Assembly (NCBI RefSeq): GCF_024868665.1
Contig: NC_079891.1
Span: 14,640,593-14,704,592, forward strand
Length of the DNA: 64,000 nt
Origin: Triplophysa rosa
Taxonomy: Eukaryota > Chordata > Actinopteri > Cypriniformes > Nemacheilidae
Reading direction: 5' to 3'
A program made the position numbers and the translations under genes. This document shows, piece by piece, positions 50,761 through 63,246 of the stretch (within the stretch, counting starts at the first letter, position 1; each line of letters starts with the position of its first letter). Under the pieces are notes generated by a model, which was not told the DNA's origin, searched no databases, and saw only the letters and a program-made list of their open reading frames with translations.

Positions 50761-50879
50761 TTTAATCAAAGCTCGCCATGCACATCAGTAAAAGACATAC
50801 AGACTGTCTCATCTGTCACACTAAGATGTGATGAGCGCTTCTCTGCCTTTCAACCCTGGACACCTCATGTAAGATCCGC

Positions 50880-51005
50880 GTAGCAAATCTGGCAGAGCCA
50901 ATGGGACAGCGCTATTCTCAAAGAGCCAATCAAGACACACTGTCTTTGACAGCATGTCCTGATAGGCTCGATGTGAACGTCGCTGATCCATTGGCTGGAG
51001 GAGAA
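50880..51005 (-). promoter_or_regulatory. dmrt2a: dmrt2 promoter region with CCAAT boxes
   Basis: A G+C-richer block with three CCAAT-type boxes in about 100 bp: CCAAT on plus at about 50899 (gagccaatggg) and 50926 (gagccaatcaa), and ATTGG on plus at about 50990 (ccattggctgg). It lies 240-350 bp upstream of the candidate first exon's donor. The function is inferred from motif clustering. Confidence 0.45.
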
Positions 51006-54000
51006 TCGCTCTCTAAACTCTTCATAAATTCCTAATGGAGTTAAATTACAAACAAAACATTTCTAGGAAACTATCAATTAATCGCTGAAAACTGTGGGGG
51101 TTCAGCTGTTTAATACGACCAGCTTCAGCCCTTATGCTGCTGTGAAATTCGTTGGTAATAATCGGATTGTATGATAATTTGCTTTCATAGGTGCAATTGC
51201 ATTTAAATTGTGTTTTAGTACATTTTCAAATCTATTAAAAACTAGTAACAGTTGACATGCGTTTAAGAAAAGAATGAACAGGCCCACACATTTAGTCTAT
51301 GCTACTCTATATTGTACTCCCTTGCATATTTAGTCAACATAATGTTGTTTATTTTATTAAATGACCGGCTCCTATTTGCAAGTTACGTTGTAATTTTTCG
51401 TTAATGTGCTTGCAGTGGCTAAAGTAACCACTAATTGAAAATATTCAAATTACAGTTGGTGAATGCAAAATTGGTGATGGATTTTCATTTTTATTCAAAT
51501 GCGCCTAACAGCGTTGACTTACAGGTGTTTTTTGTTGTTGTTTGTTGGGTTCAAGACATACGATAATTAATGTGTAAAAATGTAAATGGTAGGCTAATGG
51601 TTTGGAATGGCAACGGGCATATTAAAATCATATACATTCTTTAAAAAGTGTTTCTTAAAATGAATTTAGGTTAATGTATTTTTTTCGTTGACCTCTGTGC
51701 TACATTAAATAAATGTTCACCACTATATTAAATCAAATGTTAATTCAAAAATATATCGCAGTGTTCTGACAAATTAGTTTAGATGTTAACAAGACAGTAG
51801 TTCTACTGTTACAACAATTACTTTTTCGTTGGCGTTGACAAATGCACAACCATGAGGTGATGCATTTACAGACTGTTTTCGGCTATTTAGATTGAGCGTG
51901 ATATGACAGTTGACACAACAAGCGATACTTAAAACATTGACTAAGCATGCGGGAAGGCTACACAAAACACAATTCTCTTTGTCCCGATCGACCTACCATG
52001 TGTGATGTTTCTCAAAACAAAGTAAAATCAACTGACACTAAAGAATGTCTACTGTTCATGATGGGTGAACTCTACAGACAGCAACATATGCGGGACGTAA
52101 GAGAAAAACAAACAGCAAAATTCACAGTATTTTTATACCCACAGCGATATTTTGTACAGAGCGACATGTATAATTCGTGCAGAAGTGATTGATTTAGGCT
52201 ACGTCATTTGTCAAATTTATTAATCGGTAATCAATTATTATCGATACCTGACGTCAAAAATACACTGGTTGGCTAATTTTTCGCCCCTCATTGTTTTCGT
52301 ATAAAAACCAACCGCATTGAAATTATTATAATAATTTAGAAAATAATAGGCCTATATTTTAATATATTAGAGAAGATTTAGAATGTCTGAGTAAATAATT
52401 CACAACTCTTTTGAAATGTCTGTAAAATTACTATTTGACTAGAATATTTTTAGTGCGTAGCCTACCTCATTCACCTCAAATAACCTAATTCAGTTTAGCA
52501 ACACGTTTTCAAGTTGATTTCGATTAATTGTCTCTGTCTGTCTGGTTTTGTCCGTTTTCCTCTTGGACTCGCATGTGGTGAAGATATTTGCCGTGCAGGT
52601 GCAGTGCAGCTTTGTCACTCGCCCTTCTTCCCTCTTAATTTATTAGCAAGGTTACGGCCAGCAAACCCAACTGCTACCCAGGGTGCAATTTCCCCACGTG
52701 GAATGCTTTCATCTTCTCTTTTGCCTTCCTCTGAACACATTACAGTGCCAAATGGAGAAAAAGATGAGTGTCTTCATTGTTTTGAGATGGGATGAGTGTT
52801 ATGATACCTTTAACACACAAACGTAAAAGTGGGATTTATTACACAAAAAGAAGTCCTTGGCCTGTTGTTGTCTCAACATTACATATGCAAATATAGACAT
52901 AGGCTACATTTAGTTGTAATTTAATGTTATTTAATTAGTTTGTGTTAACTTATATCAAAAAGAAAGCTATTACTCTATGACTCTACATTTTCAGTCGTAT
53001 TCCTGTGTAGTCCAAGTATATCCTAGACCGGACAAAACAGGCCAGGGGGATATATACGGTATTTACACCCGATGATCAGTGACAAGCCAATCCCGCCCGA
53101 ATGTCTGGTTTGGTTCAGGGTGTGTCGTATGTTACACACTACCCTGTAACCTGATCGGAGTGTAGAGACAAGAGATTTGTGACTTCACTGAATCCCTGTT
53201 ATGTTAATTAGCATTTCAAGACGCTTGATGGATAGACAACACGTGCAACCTGTTGAATGCTTAACCAGTCATCATTTGTATGTCCAGTTGATGTATACGG
53301 GAACGCTGGGCCTTGTTGACTTAGAGGCACAAATTCAAATGTCAGCACTAAAAGTTGTCTCTCGGTTAAGTCAACACATGTGTTCAATTAAACTGCAACA
53401 CCTGCACATTCGGGCGACCGCTGGTTTAGCATCGAAGACTTCAACATGAAACCTAGATAGGGTTCCCTAACCAAGCAACCACACACAACTAGAAGTGTTT
53501 GCAGATTAAGTTGTTATTAATTCCTAAAACGTTTGCATTATTATCCACATGGGTTTGACAGACGTTGTTAATTATTATTGTTATGATTGTATAGGCCTAT
53601 TGTAATAAAATGTTCACATATCTCCCGACTAAGAAGCATTCTGTTTTACACATTTGCATATTTATATATACGATCAAAAATTCGGAGTTATTATAGGCCT
53701 GCCGTAATAATAATAAACCAATAATAATAATACGATTTTTCTTGCTATTATTGTTATAATTAAGTACAAAATACTGAGGCACAACGACTATAGCAGTTTA
53801 TAGCAAACTACAGTATGGCAGAACTCTCAAATTATTTTTTGTACAATCAAAAGATGATAGTATGGAGTCATTTTTGATAGGCCTATTCCTGCACATACCG
53901 CTAGCTTTTAATTAACGCCTCAGCATATTTCCTTTATAAATGCTTGTTTGTCCGTTTGTTTGTTTATTCAGAAATGCGATAGAACACATAGGCTATTTTT

Positions 54001-54900
54001 AAACGGAGTTACCTATGATTTATTCAAAAAGATTTTGTGAATGAATGTACTTTTATTGTCATGTAAAATGTTAAAATAAACACAGGCCTACTATAATTCA
54101 GGTTGTGAATGTAGGTTATCTCACTGACAATCAAATATATTAGTCGCCTGACGTGTAGGCATACTAAATCTGCGCATCACATTGTCCTACAAAATGATTT
54201 TCCATTATTAAGAAGTCCCACTAGATGGCGGGGTTAGCTCATTTTTCCCACTCAGTCATATTGGTTGGCGCTCTAGCATTCGCCTATTCCTTCTAAAGAA
54301 TTACATTTGCGCCATACAAATACTTTAACTCTTTGAAAATGTTTTGTTTCTAGTATAAAATTATTCCGTAATATTCGTAATATTATTATTCATATAAAAT
54401 TAATCAAATATGTAGTAATACAATATAATGATCAAGTGTGTACTTATGCCTCTTACACAAATCGTCAAAGACTATTCGTTATTCCTTTAAATGTTCTGCA
54501 TTATTTAACGAAGTCTGATAAATGACTCCTATGGTATTTTGTTATTAATAACTGACCTAGGCTAGAACCATTTTAAGTAAAGGATGACGAATAGCGCCTT
54601 CTCTGTGTTATTCGTTGTACATTGAAGAACTGCTTAGGTTTGGCCTTACTGTGTTGATATACTTGGCAGGGAGTTGAAAATTTCAAAAGATAACAACAAT
54701 GTAATACGAAATGTGATAGTAAACTGAAATATGAATCTATTGTTCTTTGAATATTATTTGACATGTGTGCTTGTGTTTCTCAATTTTTTGTTGCTTCCAA
54801 TATATTCTTTGATATATTATTTATAAATTCATAATTTGTCATTTATCATAAGACGTATATTTGAATCATTTATCCACACTAACAATAACAGTTTTTAGAA
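51006..54900. other. Spacer between dmrt3 and dmrt2
   Basis: No gene and no transposon with clear ends. The part 52510-52800 is of balanced composition (ttttgtccgttttcctcttggactcgcatg and on) and 53040-53450 likewise; both are candidate regulatory DNA. A CTCF-like motif is at 54218-54231. Confidence 0.4.
54218..54231 (+). promoter_or_regulatory. CTCF-like motif between dmrt2 and dmrt3
   Basis: CCACTAGATGGCGG matches the vertebrate CTCF core (CCASYAGRKGGCR) at every position I compare. It sits about 700 bp past the probable dmrt3 transcript end and upstream of dmrt2, a position suited to an insulator. Binding is not shown. Confidence 0.5.
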
Positions 54901-54902
54901 GG

Positions 54903-54908
54903 TTTATT
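54903..54908 (-). terminator. dmrt3a: Candidate poly(A) signal of dmrt3
   Basis: AATAAA on the minus strand (ggtttatttg on plus), about 350 bases past the dmrt3 stop. The true cleavage site is unknown. Confidence 0.4.
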
Positions 54909-55258
54909 TGCCATACTTTTACATGCAGGACTGATGGATTAATTCTACATTATATTGCTATTAACAGTACATTTCATGCAAAATGGAAACAGATATCATT
55001 TTATCATTAACTATATATTAATGTATCCAGACATGTTGGTCAAATAATAGTACCTTAATGACTTTTTCCAAAAACGAAGTTACTCTTACTCCCCACATGA
55101 ATAAGCTGGCACAAATCTGGTAGAAATACCTCAGGTAATGTACTGCACATTTTTTTCATTAGGCTCCTAGCATTACAATGTCACTTTTGCATCATCTCGA
55201 GAACCCAGTTCAGTGCTCTTTTCCGATCTCCTGATGAAACTACTGGACTGGGCAGAAG

Positions 55259-57705
55259 TTAAGAGGAGGTATTCAGGATCCTGGAGTCTGAGGAGTCAGA
55301 TCTTTCATCGTACTCCTCATCTGCAGCATACATGCTCTGTTTGGTAATGACAGGGCAGCTCTCCTCCTGGATGCTGATACGATGTTCCTCGGCGGGCCTG
55401 CTGGTAAGAAGCGGCGAGCTGCGTATTACTCCGGCTGAAGGGCCAGAGAATGGGGAGACATACTGTGAGCGCAGCTGATACTGTTGCTGTAATGTCATGG
55501 TATTCCACAGAGTCAAGTCGTTGTGCACGAAGGGCCCGGCTTGGCCCCGGCTTAGCGAATTCCTCAGCATGAGTGGGTACCGAGGTGGCTGGGGGAAGCC
55601 ATGCTGAAGTGGCATGCTAAGAGGGCCCGGTACTCCACCTGGGGACTCTGAGGAAAAGCGCAGGGAATCTGGAACACGGAAGGCCGAACCAACAGACCAC
55701 TTAGAGGAGACCGGGTAGGAGCTTAAAGGATGCTCAAAGAGGTGGCCGTTTGAGGGAAGAACAAGAGCATCAGTGTTCTCAGACAGGATCTTTTCCGGTT
55801 TCATTGTAGAACGGCTGGAGAGGAGGATCTCGATGGCACCGACTAGGTCCCCACCACAGCCCTTCAGGATCAGCTCCAGGACGGCAGGTTTGTGGGCAGG
55901 GAAAATCTTTTTCAGTACGTCTAGCGGCGGTCGATTGGCCCTCAGGCTGAAAGGAAGAGATACAGAGCCCGAGAGGCCTTCGATGAGGAGGCTGGGCTCT
56001 GTGGAGTATTTGGAGTTGTCAGCTTTAGACTCCGGGTCGGTGCAGGATTTAGACAGCCCAAAGCGAGACTCTTCAGGCTGGGTAGTTGGGTCTGATGTGT
56101 CAGGGGTGCAGCACAAGTTAGGTTTGGACTCTTCAGGTGAGCTGACTGGTTCTGGTTCCCTGTCACTGGTATTGCCTCCATTCTCTCCACCTGACTGCTC
56201 ACCAGACAAGTCATCGCTTAGTTCTGCAAGACATAAATGGACGTCATAAACATGTTATACCATGTAAATACCATGAGGCTTTAAACTTACAGTACATTAA
56301 AATGCATGTGCTATTTTCATGGGTATTTCTTAATGCCTGCTGATTCGGTATGCACTTTTAAGTTTAGATTCACCATACTCGAACATTGGCTGATTCTGCA
56401 GATAGGAAGCGCAACATCTCTATTGGTCTGTCAGCGCTGCTGTGATTTATAATGGTTGACTTTATTAGCTGTTAACATTTAAACGCTGACTGTGTGGCAT
56501 TGAAAAATGTCTTGTTGATTGTCCTTTACTACAGTTTTACAAACTGATTACCCTTAGTTTGGAAACATTTCATATTCAATTTAACCTCCTTCGCATCTCA
56601 GCAGGACTCTCATCTTCCTCCTCTGTCCTCCCCCAAATTATTGGTTACAGCATTACATATTTGCATTATTAATCTATATGTAATTGCCAGAGCATTTTTA
56701 TATAAAAAAACACCATCACAATAATTCTGAAATGATAATAATTCTTCAAAGATTCATGGTCTGACTGAAAATAGAGGGAGTGAGTATCGATGCAAATTTC
56801 GTTTTCGTTTGATTATTGTCACAGTATCCCTGTTTTATGACTTTACAGATTTGTGTGTTTATTTATTTTATGTACAAACACTGTAACAACAAAACGAAAA
56901 ACAGTCTGAAAAATGTATATTTAAATTGCGGACTGTAGTATTTGCACACGCACTGGAGTTAATATGTTTCTGCACACTTTCACGTCTCTATAAACTAATG
57001 CAATAATGAATAGGTAATTTAGTTATTAATGACTTAATTTATTATCTAATTATATTTATTGTCATAAACTAAATGTTATTTAAATATTTACGTCAAAGTA
57101 TTTACTGTATGCGTTATTTTTAAAACCCCACACGTGTTGTGTTCTTTGAAGTTACCCCTTTCAGTTTCTTGAAGCATGCAGAGTAATAATGACGATACAT
57201 TTATTTTTAAAATAGAAGATTCATTACAATTATAAAAAAAAATGTGAAGAAAAAACACTGAAAACGCCTTTCCTCTAAAAAGTGGCATTGTAACGACATT
57301 GTTTAAGTAATGTAAGAGATTACCTTGAGATGGTTTAGGAGTGACAGTATCTGCGCTCCATCGCAAGTCTATCTCGCTCGGTCGTGGATTCGCGCTCTGT
57401 TCTCCGCTTCCCACCGTGATACCCGGCAGTGCTCTCAAAGACTCCGGGATCAGACTCTCCAAACTCTCGTTCGCCTGCTGCCGTCTCAGTGCCACCTGAG
57501 CCGCCATGACCCGCTGTCTCTCGATGATAAGAATACATTTTTCACAAGTGCAGTCCTTAAATCGGCAGTAACGCTTGTGCCCTTTCAGCCAGGAGAGCAC
57601 CCCGTGGTTTCTGCAGCGGGCGCACTTGGGCGTTCTCTGGAGGGGCACTCTCGGCTGGGACACCGGGCCCCCCATGTAGAGGTAGGGTGCTCCGTAGCCA
57701 TTCAT
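55259..57705 (-). CDS. dmrt3a: DM-domain transcription factor Dmrt3
   Basis: A 448-residue protein from two exons: 57705-57324 (127 codons plus one base; ATG at 57705-57703) and 56223-55259 (stop at 55261-55259). The intron is 1100 bp with GT-AG borders and matched phase. The DM domain covers about residues 25-80; zinc ligands are C28, C31, H43, C47 and H34, C52, C54, C57, all present. A DMA domain lies near residues 225-264 ([16 protein letters not shown], then [11 protein letters not shown]), the ubiquitin-binding-like module found in DMRT3/4/5 and absent from DMRT2. The N-terminus [13 protein letters not shown] and short leader are characteristic of DMRT3. The nuclear DNA-binding factor is known from spinal cord interneuron specification and olfactory placode. 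Length is close to that of other vertebrate DMRT3 proteins. If the intron were retained, the frame would add 77 unrelated residues and stop at 57088. Confidence 0.95.
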
Positions 57706-57960
57706 TTCTCAAGTCGTTTACAGATGTGGCAGAGGCACAAGTGCATCAGATAAGGCGTAGAGTAAGAGTGCTGTCAAGTAGGCAAGAGATCAAGCCCCTC
57801 TGATTCTCGCTACACTCGTGATGAGAGGTGTTGACTCTTTAAGACGTGGATCCACCTTTCCCCCAGCAATAAAGAAGTGCATCAGTTCATCTGACACCTA
57901 CCAATACAAACGAGTAACTATTTCTCCCATCACTGTCACGAGCTGCACTTGAGCTTCGTG
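57706..57960 (-). promoter_or_regulatory. dmrt3a: dmrt3 5' UTR and proximal promoter region
   Basis: The region just upstream of the dmrt3 ATG is G+C-richer than the flanks and non-repetitive. I see no clear TATA box, and no upstream splice site is needed. The transcription start cannot be placed from sequence. Confidence 0.3.
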
Positions 57961-58549
57961 CAAATCGCCACCTATACATTGAGCAGTTTAATAGAAAATA
58001 TATTACAGTTTAAAACATTTGATCCAATAACTAAACTTACGCTTTTAACGTAAAGGTGTACTTTACATAACAGATAGGCCTACTTGTAACTTTGCGCAAA
58101 AACTAAAGATTATCAGAGAATTATAACAGCACACCTCCTTGTTGTATGACAACGGACCAATAGCATTTTTTACAACATAGTAAAACGGATTTAACGAGTG
58201 CAGCAATTTTCAGAATTAAGTGGGAATGTTGAAAAATAATTCACATAACTGCTGTGAGCTTTTCATGAAAATCCTCAAACCACTTTGGTATTTAGTTTAA
58301 CCGCACGCTGTGAATCGGAATTAAACACAGGCGACAATAATATGCTGGTTTGCATTTGAATAAGCTCTTAACTTATTCCCATGAAAAATGTTGAATAGAG
58401 CGACGTGCTGGAAGAGTTAATTGAGCAAATATGATTCGGACTTGTACCAAATGAGATACAACATGCATTCGATGAAAACAAATTAAGCGAATTTAGGGAA
58501 TGACATTGAAAAGCAACATTTAGTTTTGTGCGCACATAAACATACATAA

Positions 58550-58960
58550 CCCTTAAATGTGTGGGATTTCAAATCTATTTGGCGCGCGATGTGGGGTGTA
58601 AATTGCAGCACACCTTTCTTCAAAACGTTGCCCATCGCTTTTAAAGTCCAGTGAAACTCAACACCGGGCACCCTCGAGTCCCGTTTCTGTTCCTAAATGG
58701 GTTTATTCAAGCACGTAATGGGATCCCGGCAGCACAACTTTGAGAACTGGGGGCCACGGTAAACTTCACCACATGAACTCCGTTTCCAGGACTATTAAGC
58801 TTTTAATTGGAAAATGGCAGATGAAATTTCAAGGTGACAATAATGCAGCATGCAGTCAACGCATGGTGAGGGGAATTCGCAGCAAGGGGAATGGGAGGTT
58901 AGCACAAATGCTAATCAAATTATTAGCTTCTCACCAACACTGCAAAATACATCAAATTAA
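58550..58960. promoter_or_regulatory. Candidate conserved noncoding element upstream of dmrt3
   Basis: The most enhancer-like block in the right-hand spacer. It is non-repetitive and of balanced composition, and includes ggactattaagcttttaattggaaaatggcagatg, gcatgcagtcaacgcatggtg and tgctaatcaaattattagc, with several homeodomain-type TAATT/ATTA sites and a palindromic gctaatcaaattattagc. It lies 0.85-1.25 kb upstream of the dmrt3 ATG. Inference from texture and place. Confidence 0.35.
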
Positions 58961-60377
58961 TATACAGCCTCAATAAAAAAGGTCAACAATCAGCTTGAAA
59001 GGACAGCATATTTTAACAAACACAAATGAAACGATGTACCAGTGCCAATGTGACATAATTGGTACAATATGCTAAGCAAAAATAGGACGAACCTGTATAA
59101 ATGCTGTAAATATGGAGTTGTTTTGCGAGACTGTAAACTCAAGTTTTCATTAGTAGTTGAACCTGAAAGTTGATACAAATAATATAAAGTGAAAAATAAG
59201 CTATTTTATATGTACCATAATACACGTGAAATAGAAGAATATAATTTGTTGTATACTTAGAGCTCAAAATGAATAGAGGAAGCAGACAATCTTTCCAGAT
59301 TGCGCCCTATGGTAAATATAAAAAGTTGGAAAATATACCAACATTGTAATTAATTAAGTTTTTGCATTAAACAATGTGCAATTATTCTTGCGTTGGTCCA
59401 TATTAAAAGGCCCAATAAACGAGTGAATAAAAAAATTCTGTCCCCCCAATATATATATATATATATAGGCTTACATGGTAAATCTCTTTTAATGTTTTTG
59501 TTCAGTACAATTCTGTGATTGAAACAATAATTTTAAGATATATTACTGAAGCTTGTGAAAATATTAAATTATTCAGTCATTCAGTTTTAACAGTACAATG
59601 TACTTGTAGACTTTCAATACAATATTACATAATAATATAACCCATAGAAAAATATATATTTGGATACTGGCATGAACATTCTTGATGAGTATGTAAGGAA
59701 ATATAAGTAAAATACTACATTTAATCCTAACTTTTTTCTATAGAAAATGATGATGAGTTCTGATGAGACATCTCTCCCTGCAGCAGACCACTTTAAGCAC
59801 CACTAGTGTGGTTTATGTTTGTTGAGCCCTAAGGCTGTTACTCTATGAATGAACAGTATAAGTCCTGTCCCAGGACAACAGTTACACCAATACAGTCAAC
59901 CATACAGAGGGGTATAATTTATTCCATACATTCATATTTACCAACATGCCATATGGCTTAAATTCCACTAAGGAGGTACATTTTACATTTTGCTTATTCA
60001 GTGACAGCAAGAAATGTGAATTATTTTATATAAAAATGCTATTACATAAAATAAACCGGATCACAGAAATAATTTGTTGCACTTCAATAAATTATGCAAA
60101 TACAGTTAAACATTGCTGTTTGAAGCCCTTATTTATTACTGTTATCATTGTTTTAATCATTTGTCTGCCAACAGTTTTCATAGTTTAGTTATTGTTCTTA
60201 TATATTAAGAAATTCCTGGTTCCAGTATATAATATATTACAAAGTAACATTACTTGTGACAGTAATTGCGTTAGTCGTTTGAGGTAACCTGATTCATGTT
60301 GCCTTGCTTGATATATATATTTTTTGTGTTTAAGTGTAAAGGAATTACTAATTAACATCAAACATGTATTCTATAAG
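58961..60377. other. Intergenic, no supported gene
   Basis: AT-rich. It holds an (AT)n run at 59450-59467 and a palindromic GTACAATGTAC at 59593-59603 that contains a DMRT-like core. The 80-codon frame at 59946-60188 has no domain. Confidence 0.4.
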
Positions 60378-60860
60378 CAGTGTTGGGTGTAACTAGTTAC
60401 TAAGTAATTAGTTACTGTAATTTAATTACTTTCCCCTTGAAAAAGTAAAGTAAAGGATTACTCTTATTTTTTCTGTAATTTAATTACAGGTACTTTTGAT
60501 GTAATTAAACTAAATACTTTGTGTAATATATGTGTGTGTAATAGTGAAATTGACATCAAAATTCAGAGTCTAACTTTAAAATCTGTGCTTTAATATTATT
60601 CTCACATTTGTAATACTTTGGTCAGTTAATAAGAGTACTTTATGTAGTTTAATATTATTTATTTGAATGAATTAAAAGAGCCCTTTCATGCCTATCCTTG
60701 AATCACTTAACTAATCAAGGTTAATATAGGATATAGAAAGTAATTAGTAATAAGTAACTAAATACTTTTTGGAGAGAGTAATTTGTACAGTAATCTAATT
60801 ACACTACTGAATATGTAATTAGTAATTAATTACTTTTTGAGAGTAACTTACCCAACACTG
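60378..60860. mobile_element. Non-autonomous hAT-like element, 483 bp
   Basis: The ends CAGTGTTGGGTGTAACT and agtaacttacccaacactg are inverted. Both flanks carry TCTATAAG (60370-60377 and 60861-60868), a perfect 8-bp target duplication, the hAT signature. Subterminal parts are full of gtaattagttac-type repeats. There is no coding region. The family is abundant in zebrafish-type genomes. Confidence 0.85.
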
Positions 60861-61002
60861 TCTATAAGTGATTTATCCTAGAAAGAAAACAATATAAGAG
60901 CTACCATACTCATACAGTTTACACACTCAAACATGTCAAATGTTACATGTACTTGTTAGCATGTTGAGCCAGGGACTACTCAATTGATTTATGCGTTTAA
61001 GC

Positions 61003-62120
61003 CAGGGGTCTTCAACCGGAGGTCCGCGGTGGAACTGCAAGGGGTCCACTAATTACTGTTTACTCACAGGCAACTTTTTGTTAAAAATGTAAAGCATGGG
61101 TACAGAAATATTAAAACCAATGTTCACTTTAAGCTGCGGACTCATTGAAGCTCCCGCCTTCCCGCACAATGCAATTTTAACCAGCGTGCGGACAAGGGGG
61201 CAGTCGTGGCCTAATGGTTAGAGAGTCGTGACCAGAAGGTTGCCGGTTCGATTCTCAGGTCGGCGGGTAACGACTGAGGTGCCCTTGAGCAAGGCACCTT
61301 ACCCCTACTTGCTCCCCGGGAGCTGCAGTGATAGCTGCCCACTGCTCCGGGTGTACGTGTGTTCACCACTTGCTGTGCGTGTGTTCACTACTCTCTGGAT
61401 GGGTTAAATGCAGAGGTCACATTTCGGGTATGGGTCACCATATCTGACTAATAGGTCACTTTCACTTCTCAAAAACATCCATTCAGGCAGTGGAAGCAAG
61501 CAATGGAGGAACGTTACATCTGCATCCAGGGCCGGCTCGTGGGGTTGTGGGGCCCTAGGCAAGACTCTAAATTTGGCCCACTAGTGTAAAAATTGTCATA
61601 GCACCACAATTTGACAAGTGAAAATAAACATGTAGTGTTTTTTAAGTGCAACATATTAAACAAAGCTGTTACACTGCAACAACTGTATCTGAACATATTT
61701 GAACAAAGATAAGTGAAGACAAGGAGTAAATTCTATAGAATTTTACCACATTTTACCTCCACTAGAATAGTCTTTGTGCCATTAAACAGGGTCAGTCATC
61801 TCATTGAAGCCTTAATAAAAACTAAGGTTCAAATAAATGTTTAATTGTCCATCTCACAGTAAAATGAAAATGTTTGATGCTGCAAATCCCTTAAAATAAT
61901 CAAGCAATCTATATTAAAAACAAAAAGAATACACAGAAAAGTATTTAGCCTATGTGCAACAATAACACAATAGTTCTAATGTAATGTCTTAACATAATAT
62001 TGCTGTGACAACAGGATTGTTTCTATTTAAATAGCTCCATTTACACATTTACTATAAGGGGGTCCCTGCTCCATCTCTCATTTAAGGGGTCCTTGCCCCG
62101 AAAAACGTTGAAGACCCCTG
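61003..62120. mobile_element. hAT-like element, 1118 bp, with nested insertions
   Basis: Perfect 14-bp inverted ends, CAGGGGTCTTCAAC. The flanks are GTTTAAGC (60995-61002) and ATTTAAGC (62121-62128), an 8-bp target duplication with one mismatch, so older than the two other hAT-like copies. The interior carries a tRNA-derived SINE at about 61197-61469 and, at about 61524, a cagggccggctcg phrase like the left end of another dispersed element. No transposase frame is visible. Confidence 0.75.
61197..61469 (+). mobile_element. tRNA-derived SINE nested in a hAT-like element
   Basis: It has a polymerase III A box (TGGCCTAATGG, 61207-61217) and B box (GGTTCGATTCT, 61245-61255), about 27 bp apart. 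The spacing is short compared with a normal tRNA, and the anticodon arm is not intact. The body continues with ccttgagcaaggcacctta, gctgcccactgctcc, gatgggttaaatgcagagg and ggtatgggtcacca, a common teleost tRNA-SINE body. I cannot see a clean target duplication. Confidence 0.7.
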
Positions 62121-62128
62121 ATTTAAGC

Positions 62129-62920
62129 AATGTTACTTGCTTGTTTTCTATGAGATCTGATTATACTCTAAATAGCACATACAGTATCAAAGAATTTAAT
62201 TTTGGGGGTTTCTCAGTTGTGAAGCAAATTGTACAATATTTCTGAATTTAAAACAAAAAAGAAAAGAACTAAAAATAACAAAAAGTTTTTGATGTTTTTG
62301 CACTTTATTTGTTTACCTCTAACAATTATGTAACATTAAAGATAAATAATCCATTTTTACGTATGCTGTTTTTGATTTAAGTAAAACAATATTTTGTAAT
62401 ACTGATCAGTTTTATTCAGCTTCATTTACAGTGACAATGTTTAGACTCAATGTTAAATCTGTAAATTGAACTGTCCATCGAGAGCCCAATAGTCTGCTCT
62501 TAAATTGTTGCCCACTGACAGGCAGCCAATAGTTTCAATGTTGTGAGTAATGATGGGACATCTGTCCAGTCAAATGTCTGGTTATTCCCTCTATATAGGC
62601 AGATCCTCCAAGGGCACTCAAATAATGGATACGGTGACAGGACTGGACCTCCCAGTCACACCCTCTCCATCTCAATGTGAACAAAGCCAGACTGTTCACT
62701 CTATAAACTACTCTATGGGTTCTGATTGACTTCAATTATTCAGTTCAGTTCACGAATACAATTTTAAGATAAACTGAAAAGGATTATGAAGTTATTTATA
62801 AACAGACCACAACACTCATCTCAGATTATTTATTTATTGTCTTAATTCTCAGTTTGTTTAGTGCTTAAGGGAAAAGGCTTCATATTGGTTTCAAGGTCTT
62901 GTGTTTAATCACATGTTGAT
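62129..62920. other. Intergenic, nothing recognised
   Basis: AT-rich sequence with no supported gene or repeat end. Confidence 0.35.
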
Positions 62921-63163
62921 ATAGTTCACCCTCTTGTCATTTCAAACCTGCATGACTTTCTTTCTTGTGCGGAACACAAAATAAAATATTTTGAAGAATG
63001 TTGTTAACTACCCCCCATTCACTTGCATTGGTTTTGTGTCCATACAATAGAAGTGAATGGGTGCCAGTGCTGTTGGATTACCAACGTTCTTCAAAATATC
63101 TTCCTCTGTGTTCTGCACAAGAAAGAAAGTGAAGAAATGTTTGTTTTTGGGTGAACTGTCCCC
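62921..63163. mobile_element. GGGATAGTTCACCC-family copy, degraded ends
   Basis: The left end begins inside the terminus (atagttcaccctcttgtcatttc). The body carries ggaacacaaaataaaatattttgaagaatg and its inverse cattcttcaaaatat-like partner, and the right end is gggtgaactgtcccc. The element is strongly palindromic. Confidence 0.7.
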
Positions 63164-63246
63164 CCATAAAATGAGCAAATACCAAGAATTGACAACTACA
63201 CTCTTTAAAAAGAAGAGTGCATCACGATGCAATAAAATAAAAAAAA

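Noticed and set aside
55773..56249. 158-codon plus-strand frame
   Set aside because: Antisense shadow of dmrt3 exon 2.
57325..57753. 142-codon plus-strand frame
   Set aside because: Antisense shadow of dmrt3 exon 1.
61201..61260. Functional tRNA gene
   Set aside because: A and B boxes are present but the spacing is too short and no complete cloverleaf or anticodon arm is visible; it is the head of a SINE.
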